DNA from: Echinococcus granulosus
Lineage: Eukaryota; Platyhelminthes; Cestoda; Cyclophyllidea; Taeniidae
Direction of reading: 5' to 3'
Length of the DNA stretch: 64,000 nucleotides
Assembly: GCF_000524195.1 (NCBI RefSeq)
Contig: NW_020170401.1
Location: 76,657-140,656, forward strand
In this document: positions 36,501-46,383 of the stretch, piece after piece
Position numbering within the stretch: the stretch's first letter is position 1
Layout of the letters: each line of letters opens with the position of its first letter
The notes under the pieces: generated by a model
What the model was told of the DNA's origin: nothing
Databases searched by the model: none
The model's input: only the letters and a program-made list of their open reading frames with translations
Position numbers and translations under genes: made by a program

Positions 36501-37907
36501 TCCTCATTTGCGCGTCAACCATCACCGCGTGATTTTTTGTTAAGGATTGCGGCACTTCTGGTATACTTACCTAACATTTTACACTTAAATCACTGGCTTT
36601 TGAGTATTTTGACATAATTTTAGTCCCCTTTGCCCCATATTGTCACCCTTAATATCTCCCATTATTCTGTCAAGGCTGTTCTCGAATTGCAAAAGCACGG
36701 GGTGATGTCGCTTTTTTTTTTGGTTCTGACTCACCTATCCCTGCTTTTTGCATCAACTAAGGCGATTATCCCTTTTCACAATTGGTTTTTGTTCATTTAT
36801 CTAGTTGCTTTTTATTTAGCCTTGTCTCCATTCATGCCTCAAAATTACATTTAATACGGCCTTGACTATCCTTTCGTTGGGTCCGTGAAGAGTTACTTTG
36901 GAAGGTGTCTTTCCTTTCTTTAAGGCATCATTGAAACCCTCCATATTCTCCACTAGGTGTAGATTATCCCTGTCCTATTCTAACGCGATTTGATCGTCTC
37001 AGCTTTCGAGTTATCTTCTAAGCCGCTACCAGATGTGGATTTTGGATGTGGCTTTATTATAGACATACAGAAGGGCTGGAAGATTAAGATTGTGTGGTAT
37101 GGGCAGATCTTTGTGCCACCAGTACTCGCATTTGCGACAGCTGCCGATTAAGTTACCATTGAGATTTCACCTGTGGATATAGACGGGCTGATCTCTGTGC
37201 TGGATAGCCTCTGGCTTCCTCACACCGATAGTGCCCTCTACTCGTCTGAAAGCATTAAATCTACATTGTCAAGTTCTTCATTCAATAACCGGATGCCATC
37301 TAGTATGAACAAGTTACCGTGGCGCTAGGTTGCAAGGTATGTGCTTCCGACGGTGCTTTATAGGCGACCGCCTATTCACATCCGAGAATCAGATACGCTG
37401 TACTTACTAGGGAGTTCTAGTTGGCGTCTCAGTTGTCTGCGAGGGCAAACAAATCTGGGAGTGCTTTGCTGTGAATGGTAACATGGGTGGCATGCACGGA
37501 ACTCGACGACACTGGCGTGGACGTCAAATCCCGATCATTTCACTTCAAAGCTTCTGTTTAAGCAGCTACGAAGGCGCAAATAGTGTCTCCCTTGAAAACT
37601 TCCTATCTCTATCATCAAGTGTCCGATGATATGGTTGGCTTTCAATCAGTTGACGGAGTGTACTAAATGGAAATACGCTAGCCCCATGACAGATGTGTTT
37701 GTGGACATACTTTTGCAGGAGGAGATGTTGTTCTGTGACGACTGCGACCGCGGCTACCACATGTTCTGCCTCAGTCCTCCGCTCTCTCAACCGCCAGAGG
37801 GTCCGTGGAGTTGTTGTCTCTGTCTGGAGCGCTTCAAGGAGGAGGCCGCCTCCAACGTCAACGCCACTGCCAGCTCCGCGTGCAGCAACACCAAACCACT
37901 CTTCTAA
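18582..37907 (+). CDS. DPF-family (requiem/d4, BAF45) chromatin protein
   Basis: Six exons: 18582-18879, 18932-19089, 19127-19363, 19400-19559, 24267-24535 and 37719-37907. Introns are 52, 37, 36, 4707 and 13183 bp; phases agree throughout, giving 436 aa. Domains: the requiem/DPF N-terminal domain (YNRQLQ...[17 protein letters not shown], about 20-90); a C2H2 Kruppel-type finger ([20 protein letters not shown], about 200-225); and tandem PHD fingers (CDYCGGDE...CSDC..., then [10 protein letters not shown] / [17 protein letters not shown]...PPEGPWSC, about 290-425). DPF proteins are BAF (SWI/SNF) subunits that read acylated and methylated histone H3 in the nucleus. The ATG chosen begins MAAALSSE as in vertebrate DPF. 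Which vertebrate paralogue (DPF1-3) it corresponds to cannot be decided. The final exon completes PHD2, so the very long last intron must be removed for a full reader module. Confidence 0.93.
19560..24266. other. DPF intron 4 (4.7 kb)
   Basis: GTGAGT donor at 19560 and CCCTTAG acceptor ending at 24266. The plus strand is visibly T-rich in long runs. No coding or RNA feature was recognised; reading frames here are short and match nothing I know. Confidence 0.75.
31880..32310 (-). repeat. Old dispersed repeat, copy A (pairs with copy B at 51.3 kb)
   Basis: Read on the minus strand, two blocks match the plus strand of a PIK3C3 intron. Block 1 (about 32249-32310) aligns with 51263-51325 and shares TCGAGTAGRTGGATYCCACC. 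Block 2 (about 31880-32007) aligns with 51420-51570 and shares AGCATTCGTGAAAGARG. The interval between blocks is about 145 bp longer here. Both copies are open over short stretches with related peptides (FVKEV...K L..LE), suggesting a decayed mobile-element ORF of unknown class. Confidence 0.6.
35890..36330. repeat. Pyrimidine-rich island in DPF intron 5
   Basis: Long C/T runs on the plus strand, including CCCTCCCTCGCTCGCC, CTCCACCCCCCTCTCTTCC and TCTCTCTCTCTCCCTCCC, stand out from the surrounding T-rich intron. It is not a simple tandem repeat. Confidence 0.6.
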
Positions 37908-40900
37908 CAGCGCGTACTCTTCCAATCCTCTACCCAAAGCATTTCCCCCCCCCTCTTCAATCTTCACTACCCCAAACTCTTCAACACTTCTCAGGAGCAT
38001 CCAATTTTCGTCGCTCTTTCACCGTGCCTCTGCATCTACTCGGTTCCTTGCTCTCTCTCTCTCTCTCCTTTCCCCCCTTTTTGTATGGCACTATTGATGT
38101 ATTGCTCCTCTGTCCACTACCACCGTCCCCACCTCCCTTTGTGTATGACTGATTGATGGCATTGCTAATGCTGGTACACAGTGTATAGTCCTTGTTGAGG
38201 TGCATTTTCTACCTATTGTTACTATTGGTATTATTGCTATTGTCATGCTGACCGGACCGAGGCATTGCCGATTGTCCGATGTCTGCGATTGTACTTATGT
38301 ACGTGAATGTGTGAATTGCAATGATTTTCAGTACGTATTTCCGGATTTTACTCCTTAATAGCAATTAGACGATTGATAGTTGTGATGCTTGCTAGATGAT
38401 GGTTGTTGTCGAGTTTGGACAATGTCAATGCTATCCTTGGTGCTACTTCTCTGGTCCGTAGTATACGCTGTTGCTGAGGCTACTTCCAGACTCGCGCTTC
38501 TGCCACAACAAAATAATGATGCCAGAATTGGCTGCTAATCCGGCGTAGTTTGAAGTGGATGGATCGATGGAAGGATGAGTAGATCCAGCATGGATTGGAT
38601 AGATGAGTCTGTGAAGATTGGACCACGAAGGTGAGCGGTTCAGCAATTGGTGAGTGGGTAAATGGCTTCGAGATGGATGGATTGTGGAGTAATAAATCAG
38701 GGATGGATGAGTGTATCCGCTTTCTTCTTGTGCAGTTACGCTTGATCTATCCGTTCCAAACTCAACTTAGATTCTCGACACTTCATCTGAAGGAACGGAA
38801 CTTCTCCTCTCAACTCAAAGCTAATGTCGCCGCTTCTTGCAGAGATTACATAGCCTTTGTTGAGGTGCGTTTTTTTCTGACTACTCGGTGTCAACGATTA
38901 TTGCTGTCTCTGTTGTGATGTGAAGTCCCACCCATAACCTGGGAAACCCTCTGTACGCCTACAGTAGAGCTGAATCCACACTAATTTCTAGCCACTTTTT
39001 CAATGACACCTCAGATACTGCGGTACCAAAGCAGCAACGTCAAGCATAATTGCCGGCCCTGAATATACTTCTGACAGGTGTATGGCTCCCTTTTGGATGG
39101 ATTGATGAATTCAGAGGGATGGACCTGGAGGAATTGGACAGATGTCTCAAGAGTAGTTAAAAAAATCGAGAACGGACGAAAGTGAGATAAGAGGACGGAG
39201 ATGTTGAACGAATCAACTGATGAGTTATTGAGTCCGAATGATTGAGCAGGTGGATAAAGGTATTCGTGGTTGTCCACTACATCCACATCCACTTTATCCA
39301 CTTTTGACTTATTTCATATCTCCCGAAGGACTCATAACTAGTTTATGCTCAAGAGGGGAACGCCTCAAACCAGTGTATCGTTTGCTGAACTCTTCATTGG
39401 TGGTCCTGGGTGCTTGCTTTGTGTTTCGCCTTCAAAATAATTTGACTTTAGGTCTTTTTTGAAACTCGTAGTCGAGAAGCAAGGCAATATTAAATCTACC
39501 CACAGACTCAAATTGATCATGATGAAGACATATCGACCTTCACAAGTCTGTTTTCTCCAATTCGGCTTTATGCGTGGCACAAATATGCTACCGGCCTCCT
39601 ACCCATTCTCTACGTTGAAACTTCTTCAGGAGTGGTTCCAGTGGCTATTTTGTACCTGACGCCTGTATTAGTGAATAGCTATGTCGAATGTGCGCCTCCA
39701 GCGGGAGCAACTATAAATCCCGATGTTGCTTGCCTCACCAACAGCTAAGCACAGTGGTGGGCATTCACCTGATTGGCTAACTTCAAGGCTAAATCCATCT
39801 CGTTCCACCTGTATTTTAGCTTAATAAAGAAAACTCCAAAAAGTAGCTTTGTGACACCTTAATGACTTAAACCAAGAGCCCAGCTTGTAATTACCGAATC
39901 AGTACTACTATTGGGGTACGCGATGAATGCCTCCTCTTCTCGTATTTTTTTTTTCATTCTGAGAACGGTAAATTCCAGTAACTAGGTCCGCATTTCCAAC
40001 AGTTCAAACATCCAACCGCCAAGCGCAGTGAGGCATAATGGGTATCGCTTGCCTTCCTGTCTAACTGTCACTGCTTCCCCTATGAGGAGGAATCAACACC
40101 TTTTTCTTGATAGAAGAGGAAAAAAAGCAAAACGGTTTTGGGACAGTTAGCTGGTTCCTATTGGCGAACTCCTGCGGTATCGGGTAACTAGGCCTGACAC
40201 CTAGATGGATTGGAAAAGAGAAGTTATAGCCTAAAAATACTTTTACAGACTATTTTAACTCGATGGGCTCGACAGTTGGCTTTTTCATCCGGACTACCTG
40301 AGTACCGTACAGACTTAATGAGAAAGCTTATGGGAATACTTAACCTGTGGACGATAGTCCAGATGTCCGGTCCAAGTTAAAGTATGTGCTTTGACTGCGT
40401 TGAGTCACCTCAAGTCAAGTAGGGGGTCAGGGATGCTGGCTTGATAGGTCGTGTGCGTCGCCCATTCAGCACATCCTGTGCTCTGGAAAAACTATAATCA
40501 TGTGATATGCATACCAGACTAGCAAACAAAAGCCAGACAGAGAAGTAGACAGGCCCACCGTGTACTTGCGTGTGTGTATGTAAGTGACGCTGGGGTGGAT
40601 TGTTTGGTGTCCGATGTACCCAGGTGAATGTGAATGGGACAAACCGCAAAGGGAATAGTTTCCTTTAGGTTAAGCGCAAAGGGTTTTAATTGAATTCAGA
40701 ATAGAGTAAAAAAGTAAAAATTGGTGTATTAATTTTGCTTTGTACAAACCTTTCTCTTAAAAACCACAAGAAAATATGCAGCACAAGCAATAAACTCCCA
40801 GTGGCCTTCGAATTGCATTTTTAATAATAAATAACTTTATTAGAACAAAATAGCAGAACACCAGCAAACGGAAAACGCATAAGATGCGAAGATACCCCAA

Positions 40901-41488
40901 ATTGGGGGTATTTTAGGTCCTTTTAATCGATTAAGCGGCGCGTAAATCGTGCGGCTTCAAGTGTCCAATTGAGGAGGGTCGGAGTTGTCGGTCTCCTTTC
41001 CCTCCATCCTCCTTCTAACAAAATAACAAGAAGTTGTAGGAGACTGGTTTTTACTTAAATTAATGCACAAGTATAGCATATATTTACATCCCAGTGTTTT
41101 CGAGTGTATTTAGGGGTTTACTGACCGCAAAGAAGTTAAATTTTTCATCCGGAATTACCATCGATAAAAGCAACAAGTCTTTTGCCACTTTGATAGTGGA
41201 GACCCCTTCTAAAGAAATCACCTCCGCAAATTAGAAGCAGTCTTTATTAGTTCCATTCTGAGACGTTAGTGGTCTTTTTTACAGATCTTTTTGCATTTCA
41301 CTTTTGCCTTTTGGTGCTTTGACCATCCTCTCCTCTGCGCGAGATTATAGCCAGTATTTACAGTAAATCGCCTTCTTGCCTCTAACTAGCCCATAACTCA
41401 GGTCCACCCATGGCTAGTTTTCCAGACGCAAGGAAAAAGTCACGGATTTAGTTTGTTCGCAGTTTCCTGTCTGGAAGCCGCATCTCAA
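37908..41488. other. DPF 3' flank and gene-free stretch
   Basis: Begins with the DPF 3' UTR, which is pyrimidine-rich (CT runs near 38049-38070). An imperfect ATT/ACT triplet tract lies near 38215-38250. An AATAAA at 38691-38696 is the first canonical poly(A) signal I see after the DPF stop. No other gene was recognised. Confidence 0.55.
38691..38696 (+). terminator. Candidate poly(A) signal of DPF
   Basis: AATAAA, about 784 bp beyond the DPF stop codon, the first canonical hexamer I found on the plus strand downstream of it. A non-canonical nearer signal cannot be excluded. Confidence 0.35.
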
Positions 41489-41885
41489 ATGTCATTTCAC
41501 GAGTCCCCAGTCCTACAGCCTACAACACGGGAGTATCGCCTGAATCCACGAATGGTCGAATTGAGGGACAGGGCGTACTCCAAACGCAATTCCCACACCG
41601 TTAACTTTGTTACCAGGGCAAAATTCCAAGAGCAAGCTCATCTTAAACCGGAACAAGTGGTCAGTAGCTTTCCTCCCCTAGTCAGCAGTCCCAGCCTATG
41701 CTTGGCTAGGCGCAGTTTGACGTCCACTTTCGTGTCCGCCTTTTTATAGCACCGATATTTCGAAACAAGGGGAGGTGGGGGTGGGTGGGAATGTCCCGAC
41801 AATTCTTGTCCGGGTACTTTACTTACACGAATTGTCGCGACCTCGGGACTTCAAAGCAGCGCTCCCCAAAATAATGATAAATAAA
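41489..41885 (+). CDS. Unrecognised small candidate gene
   Basis: An ATG at 41489 opens a basic, low-hydrophobicity frame (MSFHESPVLQPTTREYRLNP, then RMVELRDRAYSKRN and FVTRAKFQEQAHLKPEQ) that looks more protein-like than its surroundings. After about 41650 the composition changes and a donor is likely (CAAGTG/GTCAGT). A TTTTTATAG acceptor ending at 41749 is followed by sequence open in several frames and by AATAAA at 41880-41885. A two-exon gene is therefore plausible, but the join is not determined because more than one frame stays open. I do not recognise the family. It could equally be a chance ORF. Confidence 0.3.
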
Positions 41886-43421
41886 CGCAGCTTCATTGGA
41901 TTATTTGGGTGGGGACCGGAAGTCCCTCATGCCCGCTGGTTCTATGCGAAAATCTACCGTCCACAAGAAAGCAGCTGAAAAAAAGCATTCCAGGGAGCGT
42001 TGCATCCGTGTCTGATATTTCTGGGTGCGGTATTTCCTGCTCAAGTCTACTAAGTTGGATGGAATGCTCTTGCGGCGGTTTGCTACAATTTTGTTGTCTT
42101 TAAACTACCGTGCTTGCTGGGCCTAATCTTATCCCATCTGTTTCATGCAAAGCTTCCACAATAGTTGCCAAATTATAATTTTTAACTTCCTCTTAAGATC
42201 CCCATTTTCTCCTCTTAAATTTATCATCCATTAAAGCCTTTTAGGAAAAGGCAAAAATAAAGGAGGTGAAAAGACTTGGGGGCTATTTTCAAACAATCGC
42301 AAGTCATTTTGCCCTCCAACAAATGGACCACTTTGTTTGAGCAACAAAATAGGGGCAATGGGTGGGCTATTTGCAAGTCCTGGTAGTGGATTCAATAGAA
42401 ATACAGAAGAGAAATTGCACAGCCATTCGTGAAGACGAATTTTACTGAAACCTGTACCGCCCGAATTAAAGCTGGGCGGTGACATCCGACAGTACTTGAG
42501 CACCTCCACTTGGCCCTACCCCTTTCCAAGGATCTTAAGCTGGGGCAAAACCTAAGCCTAATTATTATGGTTGTTATAGACTGGTAAAACGAAGTGAATG
42601 TCCCGTCAGCAAGGTGTTACTTCAATCGCCTTTTTTGAGTAAGGAAATAAATCACGCAGTTTGCTTTCGCGTAGGTTTTACACAAGAGCCATGTGAAGTA
42701 CTGACAGAAGGACTAGCTACTACAAATTCATTGCGATCGTTAAATCTGTCCAAAGAAGCTTTTTAAAACTCAATAGCAGATAAATTGTGGCTAATAATTA
42801 GTGAATGCCGTGCTTCCTAGTGGTCGTTGAATGGAGGAACTCAAGTTCCGAGTTTTATATCATCAAGCCTAACTCGGCAAACTGAAAAAAGGGAAACAAA
42901 ACAATTTTGCTTCTTAAACGCTTTTTTTCCTTCATGACTAATTTAAAAATTAATTAAATAAGCTAGGAGTGTACCCATATGGTGGTGGCAAGTACTTAAA
43001 TCATTTAAGTAGGCAACCAGAGTAACCCAGAACAAAAAATTTGTTATAACTATTTGAATAAATGGAATGTGATAGTCAGAACTCGAATTAGTAATGCAAG
43101 CGGTAATTTATTGTCTGAATTGCCAAATTAAACTGATCACCAAAATCAACCCCAAAATCGACAGATGATTCGCCTCAGGAGGGATTGGTAGCAATTTACA
43201 GGCCTCACATTTAATTTTGTTCGGATTTTCTGCCAACAAAATGTCTCTCCACTACCTTTAACGCAAAAAAGAACAACTAACGCTAGTGTTTTACAAGTGG
43301 ACGAAAAAGTTACCTCATGTTTCCCCTTGCACCTAAAAATGGCATCAAACTGTTCTGATTTATGAGAATTTTTCTGTGCACACCACACGCGTTGGGTTAC
43401 GAACATACGCACTAACACACG

Positions 43422-43444
43422 CACACACACACACACACACACAC
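43422..43444. repeat. CA dinucleotide microsatellite
   Basis: About 11.5 uninterrupted CA units, preceded by an interrupted ACAC/ACGC stretch. Confidence 0.95.
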
Positions 43445-44019
43445 TTACCGAAACACCACTTTTAAAGGAGATTGTAAATTATGGTGCTCTTACTGACCTG
43501 GGAAAACGATGGGATAGTGCTTTGGGAACTACCCTTTTTCAGATAGTATCGAAATACACTCAAATTCGTTTGACAATTTGAATGAAGGCCAAAACGGTAA
43601 AGGTGAAATACATCCTTCAAAATTATTACCCCTTTTTTATCATGTCAGTTCGTTGATACACCTTTACATTTGGCACATTCGAGGTAAAGTAATAAAGCAC
43701 TTGCAGAATTTACGTGAAAAGGAAAATATCACGGTGTGAATAAAATTTCAAAAAGCTTATTTTTTAAGAGTCAATAAGTAGAAGTTAGAATAAATTACAA
43801 GTTGAGGTCATGTAACCCTTAGGCAGCAAAATTTCCCCATCTTTGAGAGATCAAAGTGGTAACTAAATTGGTAACTACAGTAAGCGGGGGTGTCGTTGGC
43901 TGTCTTCACACCTTGAATATGGTTAAACGGTAGAAATGCAATTTTTATCAGTTAAACTTCTTTTTAAGCATTATTCACCTTAAAATAATCCACAAGGATG
44001 ACATTCTGTCGAAAAACGC

Positions 44020-44126
44020 TATCGATTTTTCAGTGTCCAGCATTTGCACTGGTTATCGATTTTCCTCACTGAGTACATCTAAGAGCCAATTTCTGCGTGC
44101 CACGCCTGGATTGATTATCGATTTTT
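44020..44126 (+). other. Cluster of three TATCGATTTT motifs
   Basis: TATCGATTTTT at 44020-44030, TTATCGATTTT at 44053-44063 and TTATCGATTTTT at 44115-44126, all on the same strand within 107 bp. The motif resembles DRE/DREF-type sites (TATCGATA) of promoters in other invertebrates, but no gene start is known here. Confidence 0.5.
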
Positions 44127-45650
44127 GTGTTTCACTGGCTACTTTTATTTCACTGCAGATCCAGCAGATCCTTCACAGGCAGAATTAACCTCAATCACAA
44201 AAGGTGAAGGTGGTATACGCCTCTACAATTTTGTGCAGCAGCGTAGAGGCATGGTGGGGGCGAGGGTTTGATAAAGCCCTCCGCTCCCAAGCTTTTCGTG
44301 TACCGAAGTAGGGCCGGTAGCGAACCCACACCCCCATGGAATGAAGAACTGCGTACACTAAGCTTGGGATAAAATTTTGGCCAGTAAGTTTAGTGGGAAG
44401 CCACTTATCCTACTAGTATCTGATGAAAAAGAAGGGAAATAAAAAAATTTGATCGTGTCAAGGCTAAAGTCAGCCATGTTCAAAACAAAATTGGCAGATT
44501 TTGAAGTCGCCAGGATATGATTCTATTTACCTGGTAAAGCTAATGTGTTCCAATACCTAGCTTTCTCTCTTGAAAGGGAACATCATTCTGGATAACACAA
44601 TACCGGTTGTTTCTTTGGTAATTGGATTGCGAATCTTACTTATGAATGCGATCAACACGGGATTTTGCATGAACTAAAGGTCGTGAAATTTGTTTTGGAA
44701 ACTACCTGTGACTTATTCCTGACTTTTTCCACCCGGCATGTTGGTTGGACGGTGTGGAGATAATTGACTTTGTTGTGAGACCGATCGGGCCTTATCATCT
44801 GTTCTAAACAATTTTACGGTTGATTGAGCAGTTTGGGTTTTGGGATTCAACTGGAGGCATTCAGTTGTGTTGGTCCCCCCACACTACTAGTCTCCCACTT
44901 TTCCCGCACGCTACAATTAAGCATGCTTGCAGATAGGCATGCTCTGTAGCATCAAAATTGAGTGTTATCAAAGCATTATAAATAAAAGTACAACGTCACT
45001 TTGGAAGAACACGACCAGGAAATGATTCCAACTGCAGGAAGAACGTAGTGCTGATCACTGTTAAGTAATCATACGGGCTACGACGAACAGCAAAATATTT
45101 AAAGATAGAACTAACAAAAGAGAAATGAACGACCACCATGAGTACATCATGCTTAAAACAGGATACCATAGCGACGTGATGTTCTCATTAACTCTATGTT
45201 TAACCACGCGGACATTATAGTCTGTTCAGGTCATGCTAGTAGCCTCTCAGCCATTCTACACGTTGGTGATGCGTACCCTTTTGTACTATCTTGTCGTATT
45301 GTGAATTCGGCAAGGGTAGAGGTGCCACAACACAACAGTATGGGCAAAAAACAAATATTAGGTTGGTACAAGGTTTCTAACTTCCATTACCTTCTGCGGC
45401 TGGCCACATAAACCCAAATTGCTTCATATTTTGAGGTAAAAAGAGCGTTTGCCTTACACATTTTTTAGTTATATATATACGCTTAGGATTATAAACTTGA
45501 ACCATTCGGGTGCGCTTATAACTGAGTCCTTGTTGAGTCAGCCATGTAGGAATTGCAAATTGGTGCATTTATGTACATAACAAATAATGTAACGCTGGAG
45601 ACCAGATACAGCAATTTGATACATTGTGTAGCGATGTGTTGAATTACATG

Positions 45651-45856
45651 TGCAATACGATAGTGGTTTATCCCTCGGTTCTGGTGAGGCGCGACTTTTG
45701 TACTTCGAATTAGCCCCCTTGTACCTCGCTGGGTGGGCTGGCCTTTTGGGCCATGCCAATAGCCCAGACACCTTCTCCGTGCTGAATATATATATATATA
45801 TATTCTGCCCGAGTATTTTGTCTTCTTTCGTCTTCAGGGAGTCTCGGGACGCTACA
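45651..45856 (-). mobile_element. Solo LTR (TRIM-like), copy 4
   Basis: A 206 bp element in reverse orientation with a perfect 4-bp duplication, CATG, at 45647-45650 and 45857-45860. It is very close in sequence to copy 3 apart from an expanded TA run (TATATATATATATATA), so both are probably young. It lies about 530 bp upstream of the PIK3C3 start codon, in antisense orientation to that gene. Confidence 0.9.
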
Positions 45857-46167
45857 CATGGGCACATGAATGCCTGGAGGTTGTGCTTTCAATTAACAAC
45901 ATAACTTTCGAGCCACACAGATAGCCTCTAAGGTCCTCCATGCATTGCTGATATAGGCTCTGCCATTCTGCTTTGGTTTATTTAGACTTTACAGGGGCAA
46001 TACCTTTATTATTTAGAGCATAGCAGCTTGATGATTTGTAAGACTTTTCTATACTGAACAGACGTATACAACTTGGTGCATTTGCAGACAAGTGCATGTA
46101 ACTGACTAAGTAATATGCATTCCTGCAGAAGATTTTAGCCTCCCCTCACTGCCTACAAAAGGCAGTG

Positions 46168-46175
46168 TATATAAG
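46168..46175 (+). promoter_or_regulatory. Candidate TATA box upstream of PIK3C3
   Basis: TATATAAG, 209 bp before the PIK3C3 ATG. It is well placed for a core promoter with a 5' UTR of under 200 nt, but no start site is visible and it may be chance in AT-rich DNA. Confidence 0.35.
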
Positions 46176-46383
46176 TGCAGTTCGTAATGGGATCAATGGA
46201 TGTGATGGAACTTGCAATCATCCAGTTAGGCATCGAAAGGAAGTAAAAGTATTTTGTTTAACTAAGCCAACCCTTTGATTGCATTTTTTGCGCTGTGTTC
46301 ACTTTTAATTGTAGAATGTGAAGTTTGTTTGAATCAGTTAGACTTTTAGCCGCAGAGCCGAATTCATTACAATTGAGGATTTT

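Larger units (their letters stand above)
24536..37718. other. DPF intron 5 (13.2 kb)
   Basis: GTACGT donor at 24536 and TTTTGCAG acceptor ending at 37718. Reading through the donor would add 14 codons and then a stop, giving a form without a complete PHD2. Content is mostly anonymous, T-rich on the plus strand. It includes one copy of an old repeat (about 31880-32310) and a pyrimidine-rich island (about 35890-36330). No nested gene was recognised. Confidence 0.75.
41886..46383. other. Gene-free stretch upstream of PIK3C3
   Basis: No gene recognised. Contains a CA microsatellite (43422-43444), three TATCGATTTT motifs (44020-44126), a solo LTR (45651-45856) and a TATATAAG box (46168-46175) ahead of PIK3C3. 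Confidence 0.65.
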
